This document shows, piece after piece, positions 16,902-24,728 of a stretch of DNA of 64,000 bases. The stretch comes from Frateuria_A sp051900535. Its GTDB lineage: Bacteria > Pseudomonadota > Gammaproteobacteria > Xanthomonadales > Rhodanobacteraceae. The notes beneath the pieces were generated by a model. It was not told the DNA's origin and searched no databases. It was given only the letters and a program-made list of their open reading frames with translations. The position numbers and the translations under genes are program-made. Every line of letters starts with the position of its first letter. Positions within the stretch are counted from its first letter, which is position 1. The stretch lies in contig NZ_JBHZGI010000008.1 of the NCBI RefSeq assembly GCF_051900535.1, positions 1-64,000 on the forward strand. The letters are read 5' to 3'.

Positions 16902-17452
16902 GGGCAGGGCGCAAGCGGGTCCTGTGTCTGTCCGGAAGCCTGCGCCGACGCTCGTCCAACACCGCGGCGCTGCAGGCGGCGCAGGCGCTCGCGCCTGACG
17001 GCCTTGAGCTGGTGCCGTACGACGGCCTGGGCGATTTGCCGCTGTTCAACCCGGACATCGAAACGCTCGCCGTGCCGCCACAGGCGCTGGCGCTGCGCGA
17101 GGCGGTCGGCCGGGCCGACGCGCTGCTGATCGCCTGTCCCGAATACGCCCACGGCGTCCCCGGCGCTTTCAAGAACCTGCTGGACTGGCTGGTCGGAAGC
17201 CTGGAGTTTCCCGGCAAGCCGGTGGCACTGCTCAATGCTTCCGGTCGCGGTTCGTACCATGCGCAGGAGGCGCTGGAGGAAATCCTGCGGACGATGTCGG
17301 CGCGCGTCCTCGGCGGCGCGTGCGCCACCGTGGCGTTGCCGGGCGCCGGTTGCGGTCGCGACGAAGTGCTGGCCAGCCCGGAGCGCTGCGCCGAACTGCG
17401 CTCGTTGCTGACCGCGCTGGAGCATGCGCTTGCCGCGAAGGCCTCACCGTAG
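16898..17452 (+). CDS. NADPH-dependent FMN reductase family protein
   Basis: A 184-residue flavodoxin-like protein. The phosphate-binding loop LSGSLRRRSSNTAAL sits near the start, and ACPEYAHGVPGAFKNLLDWL is the family signature for FMN/substrate binding. Relatives include ChrR and SsuE-type quinone or chromate reductases; the substrate cannot be told. Its ATG overlaps the apbC stop (ATGA), so the two are translationally coupled. A REP-like unit follows at once. Confidence 0.88.
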   Translation: MRAGRKRVLCLSGSLRRRSSNTAALQAAQALAPDGLELVPYDGLGDLPLFNPDIETLAVPPQALALREAVGRADALLIACPEYAHGVPGAFKNLLDWLVGSLEFPGKPVALLNASGRGSYHAQEALEEILRTMSARVLGGACATVALPGAGCGRDEVLASPERCAELRSLLTALEHALAAKASP

Positions 17453-17478
17453 GAGCGCCCTCGGGCGCGACCGCGATC
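17450..17478 (+). repeat. REP-like palindromic unit, family A
   Basis: TAGGAGCGCCCTCGGGCGCG followed by ACCGCGATC; the core GCGCCC-TC-GGGCGC pairs. It begins inside the stop codon of the FMN reductase gene. The rest of the 155-bp gap to dcd shows nothing else. Confidence 0.7.
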
Positions 17479-17607
17479 TCCACAGGGTCGTGATCCACAG
17501 TCCGCCAGGAACGCGCGCCGACACAGAGACGGCTGGCGCCTCCACGGCCCGACCATGTATTTTCCCCGCTTTGCGCCCGACGAACGGGCCACCGATGGAG
17601 CGCGAGC

Positions 17608-18174
17608 GTGAGCATCAAGTCCGACAAGTGGATCCGCCGCATGGCCGAGCAGAACGGCATGATCGAGCCGTTCGAGCCGGGCCAGGTGAAGCTGCGCGAC
17701 GGCAACAGACTGGTGTCCTACGGGACATCCAGCTACGGCTACGACGTGCGCTGCGCACGCGAATTCAAGATCTTCACCAACATCAACTCAACCATCGTCG
17801 ACCCCAAGGCGTTCGATCCGGAAAGCTTCGTCGACATCCAGGCCGATGTGTGCATCATTCCGCCGAACTCGTTCGCGCTGGCGCGCACGGTCGAGTACTT
17901 CCGCATCCCGCGCAACGTGCTCACCATCTGCCTGGGCAAGAGCACCTACGCGCGCTGCGGCATCATCGTCAACGTGACGCCGCTGGAACCGGAGTGGGAG
18001 GGCCACGTGACGCTGGAGTTCTCCAACACCACGCCGCTGCCGGCAAAGATCTACGCCAACGAGGGCGTGGCGCAGATGCTCTTCCTCGAGTCCGACGAGG
18101 AGTGCGAAACCAGCTACAAGGACCGCGGCGGCAAGTACCAGGGCCAGCAGGGCGTGACCCTGCCGCGTACCTGA
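17608..18174 (+). CDS. dcd: dCTP deaminase
   Basis: Converts dCTP to dUTP for thymidylate synthesis. The 188-residue trimeric dUTPase-fold protein has SSYGYDVR, GKSTYARCGI (catalytic Ser and Arg), LEPEWEGHVTLEFSNT with the catalytic Glu, and the C-terminal GGKYQGQQGVTLP that closes over the substrate. The start is GTG 17608. No operon partner; a lipoprotein gene follows after 94 bp. Confidence 0.97.
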   Translation: MSIKSDKWIRRMAEQNGMIEPFEPGQVKLRDGNRLVSYGTSSYGYDVRCAREFKIFTNINSTIVDPKAFDPESFVDIQADVCIIPPNSFALARTVEYFRIPRNVLTICLGKSTYARCGIIVNVTPLEPEWEGHVTLEFSNTTPLPAKIYANEGVAQMLFLESDEECETSYKDRGGKYQGQQGVTLPRT

Positions 18175-18268
18175 GCGGCCGCCTGAATCGCATCGGCCAA
18201 GAGCGGTCGACGTGTCTTTGCCCGGCGCTACACTGCGTCTGTTCCCAGGTTCGACCCAGGAGATCCCC

Positions 18269-18751
18269 ATGACCCGCTTCACCACGATGTTCCACCGCGC
18301 TGGCGCCGCGCTCCTGTTGGGCAGCCTGCTGGTGCTCGGTGGCTGCCACGGCAACAGCGTCAAGGAAGAGGCCGCCATCGCCAAGGCCCAGACGGAGTTC
18401 GACGCCACCCTGGAGGCCTACAAGAGCGGCCAGTTCCTGGTCGATGGCGCCGTGCTTTCCGCGCTGGATACGGGCAGCCACTTCGCCTACCTGAAGGATG
18501 TCGGCAAGTTGCCCAAGACCGTGCTGCTGGTGCCCAGCGACGATTCGAAGATCCGCAAGGCGCACCTGCAGTTCATGGCGCGGATGGTGATCGACTACGG
18601 TTTCGCCGCGTACTACGACGACGACGGCACGCTCAAGAAGATCAACCCGGTCGAGACCAAGGCGCGCGCGCTGGAGGACTACCACGCCCCGGTCAAGATG
18701 AACGACGAGCAGCAGGACAAGAGCGCGGCCGGGCGTACCGATCAGTACTGA
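18269..18751 (+). CDS. Putative lipoprotein, unknown function
   Basis: A 160-residue protein with a signal peptide and lipobox VLGGC, then a helical segment (EEAAIAKAQTEFDATLEAY) and a mixed domain without recognised motifs. AGGAG precedes ATG 18269 and decides the start; the frame is open 19 codons further up. The charged C-terminus (MNDEQQDKSAAGRTDQY) is probably disordered. I do not recognise the family. Confidence 0.8.
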   Translation: MTRFTTMFHRAGAALLLGSLLVLGGCHGNSVKEEAAIAKAQTEFDATLEAYKSGQFLVDGAVLSALDTGSHFAYLKDVGKLPKTVLLVPSDDSKIRKAHLQFMARMVIDYGFAAYYDDDGTLKKINPVETKARALEDYHAPVKMNDEQQDKSAAGRTDQY

Positions 18752-18781
18752 GCTGCGAATCCCGATGTGACAGGCGCCGCG

Positions 18782-18810
18782 TTGCAGGAGACCTTTGCGA
18801 GCTCCTGCAA
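18782..18810. terminator. Bidirectional hairpin between convergent genes
   Basis: TTGCAGGAG (18782-18790) pairs with CTCCTGCAA (18802-18810) around 11 nt. It lies between the convergent lipoprotein and HIT genes. The CTCCTGCAAGG arm resembles the tail of the family A repeats, so it may be a degenerate copy. Confidence 0.5.
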
Positions 18811-18822
18811 GGCGATAGCGGG

Positions 18823-19239
18823 CTAGCGCGACAGAGCCTCGCGCAGGCGGTCGGGCAAGGCTTCCCGCCCGCGCTCCCCATAAGGCTCCGCCGGGCCACT
18901 GCCCCATACCGGGCCCGGCCACGCGACGTCCCCCTCGCGCCGCGCCACCACGTGCACGTGCAATTGGCGCACGATATTGCCCAGCGCGCCGAGGTTGAGC
19001 TTGTCGCACGGCACTACTGCACGCAGAGCGGCGCCAGCGCGATCGACTTCGTGCCACAGCAGCGTTCGTTCCGAAGGCGTGAGATCGGCGATCTCCACCA
19101 GTCCCGCGCGCTGCGGCACCAGCACCAGCCAGGCGAAGCGCGAGTCGTTCATCAGCAGCACATCGCACAGGTCCAGCCGGACCACCGGAAGCGTGTCGGC
19201 TGCCAGGCGTGGATCAAGCTGGAATCCGACGCTGCTCAT
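18823..19239 (-). CDS. HIT domain protein
   Basis: A 138-residue histidine-triad-like nucleotide hydrolase or transferase. The core reads KLNLGALGNIVRQLHVHVVA: the last two histidines of HxHxH are kept and the first is Gln. WPGPVWG follows. From memory this subfamily of proteobacterial HIT proteins often has Gln there, so it need not be inactive. ATG 19239 overlaps the stop of the upstream dienelactone hydrolase gene by 4 bases. Confidence 0.88.
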   Translation of the reverse strand: MSSVGFQLDPRLAADTLPVVRLDLCDVLLMNDSRFAWLVLVPQRAGLVEIADLTPSERTLLWHEVDRAGAALRAVVPCDKLNLGALGNIVRQLHVHVVARREGDVAWPGPVWGSGPAEPYGERGREALPDRLREALSR

Positions 19240-19904
19240 GCGCCCGCCAATTGCTTGTCGAAGAAGGCCAGCGTGCGCTGCCAGGCCAGGGTGGCGCTGG
19301 CTTCGTCGTAGTGCGGGTCGTGGTCGCGATTGAAGGCGTGCCCGGCCGGATAGGTGAAGACGTCCATCTGCGGCAGCCGCTCGCGATGCTTGGCTACCGC
19401 TTCGGGCGGAATGCTCCTGTCGCGCTCGCCGAAATGGAACATCACCGGCGCCTTCGGCGTCTCCCCCAGGAAGGGCAGGTTGCGCGCACCGTAATAACTC
19501 ACCGACGGCATGCCCAACCGCAGCGCGGACAGCAGCGCCACGGTGCCGCCCCAGCAGTAGCCAACCGTACCGATCCTGCCGGCCGAGGCGATCGCTTCGG
19601 CCGCGCTGGCGACGTCTTCCACCGCCCGCTCGAGCCCCAGTTCATCGACCAGCGCCTTCCCACGCCGCATGCCGCCCTCGTCGTACGGAAGCTCCAGGCC
19701 GCTTTCCAGGTGGTCGAAGAACGCCGGCGCGATCGCCGTATAACCCGCGGCCGCGAAGCGATCCGCCACCTCGCGGATATGCGCGGTGACACCGAAGATT
19801 TCCTGGACCACCACCACGCCGCCCTTGGGCTTGCCCTGTGCCCTGGCCAGGTAGCCGCCGATGCACTGCGTGCCGCTAGTGGGAATGTTGATCGACTGCC
19901 CCAT
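19236..19904 (-). CDS. Dienelactone hydrolase family protein
   Basis: A 222-residue alpha/beta hydrolase. The Cys-Asp-His triad of this family is visible: nucleophile in VGYCWGGTVAL, Asp in FGERDRSIP, His in YPAGHAFNRD. VVVVQEIFGV supplies the oxyanion segment. Relatives open lactones such as dienelactone, but many housekeeping members have unknown substrates. GGGAG lies 8 bp before ATG 19904. Cotranscribed with the HIT gene. Confidence 0.9.
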   Translation of the reverse strand: MGQSINIPTSGTQCIGGYLARAQGKPKGGVVVVQEIFGVTAHIREVADRFAAAGYTAIAPAFFDHLESGLELPYDEGGMRRGKALVDELGLERAVEDVASAAEAIASAGRIGTVGYCWGGTVALLSALRLGMPSVSYYGARNLPFLGETPKAPVMFHFGERDRSIPPEAVAKHRERLPQMDVFTYPAGHAFNRDHDPHYDEASATLAWQRTLAFFDKQLAGA

Positions 19905-19970
19905 GGACGGCTCCCTGCATGTTGCTGAAGCGCCAAGCATAACGGCCCGGTGGTGAGAGGCCCGCTCACG

Positions 19971-19976
19971 TATAAT
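19971..19976 (+). promoter_or_regulatory. -10 box of rimO
   Basis: A perfect TATAAT lies 35 bp before the preferred rimO start. No good -35 box is seen 16-18 bp upstream. An in-frame ATG at 19975 overlaps this box, so it cannot be on the transcript made from it. Confidence 0.5.
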
Positions 19977-20010
19977 GGCCGGTTTTTACGGCACTTCTTT
20001 CGGTACTTTC

Positions 20011-21348
20011 ATGTCGCAGGCCTCCCCCAAGATCGGTTTCGTCAGCCTCGGCTGCCCCAAGGCGCTGGTCGATTCCGAGCGCATCCTCACCCAGCTCAAG
20101 GTGGAGGGCTACGAGATCGTACCCAGCTACCAGGCGGCTGACGCGGTGGTGGTCAACACCTGCGGCTTCATCGACGCGGCGGTGCAAGAGTCACTGGATG
20201 CCATTGGCGAGGCGCTGCACGAGAACGGCAAGGTGATCGTCACCGGCTGCCTGGGCAAGCGTTCGGAGCTGATCCGGGAGGCGTATCCGGAAGTGCTCTC
20301 GATCAGCGGTCCGCAGGATTACGCCAGCGTGATGAGCGCGGTGCACACGGCGCTGCCGCCGCAGCGCAACCGGTTGCTGGACATCATCCCGGACACCGGG
20401 ATCAAGCTGACGCCCAAGCACTACGCGTACCTGAAGATCTCCGAGGGCTGCAACCACCGTTGCAGTTTCTGCATCATCCCCTCGATGCGCGGCGACCTGG
20501 TCTCGCGGCCGGTCGACCAGGTGCTGCTCGAAGCGGAGAAGCTGGTCAAGGGCGGCGTGAAGGAGCTGCTGGTGATCTCGCAGGACACCAGCGCCTACGG
20601 CGTGGACCTGAAGTACGCCGAGCGCGAGTGGCGCGGGAAGGTGTATCGCACGCGCATGACCGAGCTGTGCCAGGGACTGTCCGAGCTGGGCGTCTGGACC
20701 CGCCTGCACTACGTCTACCCGTACCCGCACGTGGACGAGGTGATGCCGTTGATGGCCGAAGGAAAAATCCTTCCCTACCTCGATATCCCGTTCCAGCACG
20801 CGAGCCCGCGCATCCTCAAGCTGATGAAGCGCCCCGGCAACATCGACAGGACGCTCGAGCGCATCCGCAACTGGCGCGTCGCGGTGCCGGACATCACGCT
20901 GCGCAGCACGTTCATCGTCGGTTTTCCCGGTGAGACCGATGCGGAGTTCGAGGAACTGCTCGACTTCCTGCGCGAGGCGGAACTCGACCGCGTCGGCGCG
21001 TTTGCCTATTCGCCGGTCGAAGGCGCCCGGGCGAACGAACTGCCGAACCCCGTTTCCGAGGAGCTGAAGGAAGACCGGCTCGAGCGCTTCATGGCGGTCC
21101 AGGCGGAGATCTCCGCGGCCAAGCTGCAGCGCAAGCTCGGCCGCACGCTGACCGTGCTCGTCGACGAGGCTGGCCCCGAGGGCGTGGTGGCGCGCTCGGC
21201 GGCGGATGCGCCGGAGATCGACGGGTTGGTGCACATCGCCGACGGCCAGAGCCTCAAGCCCGGCCAGTTCGTACAGGTGGTGGTCGAAGGCGCCGACGAG
21301 CACGACCTGCACGCGCGCCTGGCGCAACCGTTGCTCAAGGTCGTCTAG
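20011..21348 (+). CDS. rimO: Ribosomal protein uS12 methylthiotransferase RimO
   Basis: Radical SAM enzyme that methylthiolates an Asp of ribosomal protein S12. The N-terminal MTTase domain has Cys15 (SLGCPKALVDSE), Cys51 (VNTCGFID) and Cys80 (VTGCLGKR) for one [4Fe-4S] cluster. The radical SAM motif SEGCNHRCSFC holds Cys147, 151 and 154. A C-terminal TRAM domain ends the 445-residue protein. SLGCPK and the full length separate it from MiaB. ATG 20011 is preferred over ATG 19975, which overlaps the -10 box. A DUF3025 gene follows after 6 bp. Confidence 0.96.
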   Translation: MSQASPKIGFVSLGCPKALVDSERILTQLKVEGYEIVPSYQAADAVVVNTCGFIDAAVQESLDAIGEALHENGKVIVTGCLGKRSELIREAYPEVLSISGPQDYASVMSAVHTALPPQRNRLLDIIPDTGIKLTPKHYAYLKISEGCNHRCSFCIIPSMRGDLVSRPVDQVLLEAEKLVKGGVKELLVISQDTSAYGVDLKYAEREWRGKVYRTRMTELCQGLSELGVWTRLHYVYPYPHVDEVMPLMAEGKILPYLDIPFQHASPRILKLMKRPGNIDRTLERIRNWRVAVPDITLRSTFIVGFPGETDAEFEELLDFLREAELDRVGAFAYSPVEGARANELPNPVSEELKEDRLERFMAVQAEISAAKLQRKLGRTLTVLVDEAGPEGVVARSAADAPEIDGLVHIADGQSLKPGQFVQVVVEGADEHDLHARLAQPLLKVV

Positions 21349-21354
21349 CCGTCC

Positions 21355-22149
21355 ATGCGTTACGTCGCGCCGGCGCGCGAGGCGGTTGATCCGGCGGTGT
21401 TCGGGCGACCGCCGCTGTCGGATTGGAGCGAGTACGCAGACCTGTTGCGCGGGCCGGGTTGGCCCATGCTCGACGCGCTCAATGCGCACTGGCCCGCCGG
21501 CTCGCGCGAGCGCTTCGTCGGGCAGACGCCGGCGCTGCTTGCCGACGGCCGCCATTACGAACAACGCATCGCCGAAACCGGTGTCATCGCCACTCGGGAG
21601 CGCAACTGGCACGATCTGTTCAACGCACTGGCCTGGCTGCGCCACGCGCCGCTCAAGCGTGCGCTCAATGCCCAGCAGATGGCTGAGATCGCGCGGGTTG
21701 GCACGAAGAGCCGCAGCCGTCCGCAGTGCGCGCTGACGCATTTCGACGAAGCGGGCGTGATCCTCGCGCTGCGCGATCCCACGCTACTGGCCTTGTGGGA
21801 TGCACACGACTGGCATGGCCTGTTCTGGCGCCGGCGTGATGCGTGGCTGGACGGTTCGCTGGAACTGATGGTGTTCGGACATGCGCTGCTCGAACACGCG
21901 CTGACGCCGGATCGCTTGCTCGTCGGCAAGGCGATCGCGGTGATCGGGCATGAGGCGGCCTGCGAGCGGGTGGCGCAAGCGATTGCGCAAGGGCGCCTGT
22001 TGCGCGATCCGCAGGAGTTGCGGCCTCTGCCGTTGTCGGGGATTCCTGGATGGTGCGCGGGCAACGCGAGCGAGGCGTTCCATCGGCAGGCGGTCTGTTA
22101 CCAGCCGTTGCGCCCGGGAAGGGTGTATCCCGAGCCGCTGCCGGACTAG
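21355..22149 (+). CDS. DUF3025 domain protein
   Basis: A 264-residue cytosolic protein of unknown function. Recognisable family segments are RERNWHDLFNALAWLRHAPLK near residue 80, LTHFDEAGVI and the C-terminal IPGWCAGNASEAFH. It has no signal peptide or membrane segment. It follows rimO by 6 bp and is probably cotranscribed. No reaction is known for the family. Confidence 0.85.
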   Translation: MRYVAPAREAVDPAVFGRPPLSDWSEYADLLRGPGWPMLDALNAHWPAGSRERFVGQTPALLADGRHYEQRIAETGVIATRERNWHDLFNALAWLRHAPLKRALNAQQMAEIARVGTKSRSRPQCALTHFDEAGVILALRDPTLLALWDAHDWHGLFWRRRDAWLDGSLELMVFGHALLEHALTPDRLLVGKAIAVIGHEAACERVAQAIAQGRLLRDPQELRPLPLSGIPGWCAGNASEAFHRQAVCYQPLRPGRVYPEPLPD

Positions 22150-22226
22150 GAGCGCGACCCGTCCACCCCACGGCCCGTTGACGCCGCTCCGGGCAAAGTG
22201 GCCCTCCCGCACGGTGGAGCGCCCGC

Positions 22227-22631
22227 GTGATCCCACGCTTCAACGACCACGCTGCCAACGAGCGCACCTACCTGGCCTGGGTGCGCACGGCGATCGCGGT
22301 GATGGCGTTCGGCTTCCTGGTCGAGCGTTTCGACCTGTTCATCACCTACGCCTCGTCGAACGCCTCGCGCGCGGCGCACAGGCTGCACATGCACCTGCGC
22401 CTGACCGAGTGGGTAGGGCTCATGCTGATCGTGTTCGGCGCGCTGATCATCCTGCTCGCGTCGGCACGCTTCCTGCGCAACCGGCGCGACATCGCCCACG
22501 AGCGCATGGAGGATTACGCCGGCCCGGTGGGCGAGAAGCTGCTGGCCGCGATCCTGGTGCTGCTGGGCCTGTTCCTGGTCGTCTACGTGGGCCAGGAACT
22601 GGCGGCGCTCGGTTCTCAGCCGGACGTGTAA
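22227..22631 (+). CDS. DUF202 (YidH) family membrane protein
   Basis: A 134-residue inner membrane protein. The family signature NERTYLAWVRTAIAVMAFGF covers the first hydrophobic segment; two further ones lie near residues 63-80 and 108-125. The start is GTG 22227. Its 3' end overlaps the convergent greB gene by 16 bp. Function unknown. Confidence 0.85.
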   Translation: MIPRFNDHAANERTYLAWVRTAIAVMAFGFLVERFDLFITYASSNASRAAHRLHMHLRLTEWVGLMLIVFGALIILLASARFLRNRRDIAHERMEDYAGPVGEKLLAAILVLLGLFLVVYVGQELAALGSQPDV

Positions 22632-23122
22632 TCCACGGCCACCACGGCGAAGCGCGTGCGGCCAACCGGCAGCTCTGCCTCGAACTCGTCGTCGAGCTTT
22701 TTCTTGAGCAGCGCGCGGGCCAGCGGGGAATCGACGCTGATCCAGCCACGCTTCGCGTCGGTCTCGTCGGGGCCGACGATGCGATAGCGCACGGCCTCGC
22801 CGCTGTCGACGTTTTCCAATTCCACGCTGGCGCCGAAGAACACCGTCTCGCGGTCGCCCGGCGCGCCTTCGGCCACCTTGAGCAGGGGAATGCGCTTGCT
22901 GAGGTAGCGCACGCGTCGGTCGATCTCGCCCAGTTGCTTCTTGCGGTAGGTGTACTCGGCGTTCTCCGAACGGTCGCCTTCGGCCGCGGCCGCCGCCAGC
23001 GCCTTGACCACCTCGGGCCGCAGCGTGAGCCAGAGATGATCGAGCTCGGCCTTGAGCTTCTCGAAGCCCTCCCGCGTAACGATCGCGGTCGAGGAGGGCG
23101 CAGGAGGGCGCCAGCGGCTCAT
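22616..23122 (-). CDS. greB: Transcription elongation factor GreB
   Basis: Rescues backtracked RNA polymerase by stimulating transcript cleavage. The N-terminal coiled coil carries the acidic tip in EGDRSENAEYTYRKKQL; GEIDRRVRYLSKRI and the C-terminal FKBP-like domain (GASVELENVDSGEAVRYRIVG) follow. KRGWISVDSPLARALL is diagnostic. 168 residues. RKKQLGEIDRRVRYLSKR favours GreB over GreA. Its ATG overlaps the stop of the upstream HerA-like gene. Confidence 0.93.
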   Translation of the reverse strand: MSRWRPPAPSSTAIVTREGFEKLKAELDHLWLTLRPEVVKALAAAAAEGDRSENAEYTYRKKQLGEIDRRVRYLSKRIPLLKVAEGAPGDRETVFFGASVELENVDSGEAVRYRIVGPDETDAKRGWISVDSPLARALLKKKLDDEFEAELPVGRTRFAVVAVDYTSG

Positions 23123-24615
23123 CGGCGGCTCCCGCCGAAGATGCCGCCCAACACGCCACGAAGGATCTGCCGGCCAAGCTGGCTGCCCATCGTGCGCACG
23201 ACCTGCTTGCCCATCGTTTCGATCATGCCCTGACGGCGTTTGGTGCCGAGCAGCGCGTCGTGCACCGCGCCGCTCCAGGCGTTGCTCTCCGGTTCTTGCG
23301 AGCGGTTGGCAACGGCGGTGGCGTCGGCCGCTCTGGTGTCGGTGCGTCGGGCGAGCATTTCCGCCGCCGAGTCGCGATTGACGGCGGTGTCGTACTTGCC
23401 GCCCACCGGCGAGCGCTGGCGCACCGTGGCACGCTCGGCCTCGCTGATCGCGCCGATGCGGCAGCGCGGGGTGGTCACCATCACCCGCTCGACCGCGCAG
23501 GGCACGCCGCCCTCGCGCAATGTCGAGGCGAGCGCCTCGCCCACGCCGAGCTGGCCGATCGCCTCGGCGACGTCGAGCTTGGGGTTCGGTGCAAAGGTTT
23601 CGGCGGCCGCGCGCACGGCCTTCTGGTCGCGCGGGGTGAAGGCGCGCAGCGCGTGCTGGATGCGGTTGCCCAGCTGGCCCAGGATTTCGTCCGGCACGTC
23701 GTCCGGGTTCTGCGAGCAGAAGTACACGCCCACGCCCTTGGAGCGGATCAGCCGCACGACCTGCTCCACGCGCTGACGCAGCGCCGGCGGGCAATCGTCG
23801 AACAACAGGTGCGCCTCGTCGAAAAAGAACACCAGTTTGGGCTGCTCCAGGTCGCCCACTTCCGGCAACTGCTCGAACAGCTCGGACAGCAGCCAGAGCA
23901 GGAAGGTGGTGTAGAGCCGGGGCTTGAGGATCAACTGGTCGGCGGCGAGTACGTTGATGACACCGTGGCCGCTCATGTCCTGGCGCATCAGGTCGGCCAG
24001 TTCCAGCGCGGGCTCGCCGAAGAAGTTGTCTCCGCCGGCCTGCTCCAGCGCCAGCAGCGCGCGCTGGATGGCGGCAATGCTGGTCTTGCCGATCAATCCA
24101 TACTGGGTGGAGATGTCCTTGGCGTTGTCCGCGGCGAAGGTGAGCAGGGCGCGCAGGTCGGCCAGGTCCAGCAGCAGCCAGCCCTGGTCGTCGGCCAGCT
24201 TGAACACGATCTCCAGCACGCCCTGCTGGGTGTCGTTGAGTTCCAGCACGCGGCCGAGCAGGGTGGGGCCCATGTCGCTGACCGTGGTGCGCAGCGGGTG
24301 GCCCTGCTTGCCGTAGAGGTCCCAGAAGATCACCGGATTGGCCTGCGGCTGCCAGTCGGTGAGACGGAGTTTCGATAGGCGCGCCTTGATCTTGTCGTTG
24401 GGCTCGCTTGCCGCCATCGCGAGCCCGGCCAGGTCGCCCTTGACGTCGGCCAGCACGCACGGCACGCCCAGCCGCGAGAACCCCTCGGCCAGCACCATCA
24501 ACGAAACGGATTTGCCCGTGCCGGTGGCACCGGCGACCATGCCGTGGCGGTTTCCGTAGCGCGATTCGAGCGCGACTTCGGCGGTGTCGTTGCGGCCAAT
24601 CAGAATCTCGGGCAT
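23119..24615 (-). CDS. HerA-like ATPase, DUF853 family
   Basis: A 498-residue FtsK/HerA-type P-loop ATPase with Walker A GATGTGKSVSLMVLAEGF (~26) and Walker B LVFFFDEAHLLFDD. YFCSQNPDDVPDEILGQLGNRIQHALRAF is characteristic of DUF853 (E. coli YjgR). The C-terminus is Gly-rich (GVLGGIFGG). The biological role is not established. It could act on DNA, but no NurA-like nuclease is nearby; the overlapping downstream gene is greB. ATG 24615 is used because the family starts with MPEILIGRN. Confidence 0.9.
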   Translation of the reverse strand: MPEILIGRNDTAEVALESRYGNRHGMVAGATGTGKSVSLMVLAEGFSRLGVPCVLADVKGDLAGLAMAASEPNDKIKARLSKLRLTDWQPQANPVIFWDLYGKQGHPLRTTVSDMGPTLLGRVLELNDTQQGVLEIVFKLADDQGWLLLDLADLRALLTFAADNAKDISTQYGLIGKTSIAAIQRALLALEQAGGDNFFGEPALELADLMRQDMSGHGVINVLAADQLILKPRLYTTFLLWLLSELFEQLPEVGDLEQPKLVFFFDEAHLLFDDCPPALRQRVEQVVRLIRSKGVGVYFCSQNPDDVPDEILGQLGNRIQHALRAFTPRDQKAVRAAAETFAPNPKLDVAEAIGQLGVGEALASTLREGGVPCAVERVMVTTPRCRIGAISEAERATVRQRSPVGGKYDTAVNRDSAAEMLARRTDTRAADATAVANRSQEPESNAWSGAVHDALLGTKRRQGMIETMGKQVVRTMGSQLGRQILRGVLGGIFGGSRR

Positions 24616-24728
24616 GCAGGCGCTCCGTGCGTCGGATGCGCGATTGTAGCCAAGCGGATGCAGGTCGCAGTTCGTGCGTTCTGGCGGGCGCCGCGGTTTT
24701 GGCATCGGGTCTGCATGCGCTAAGGTGA

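Noticed and set aside
17450..17478. Family A repeat as a rho-independent terminator
   Set aside because: It forms a stem but has no T-run, and the same unit recurs in both orientations elsewhere, so it is listed as a dispersed repeat.
19975..20010. Upstream in-frame ATG of rimO
   Set aside because: It overlaps a perfect TATAAT -10 box and would not be on the transcript made from it.
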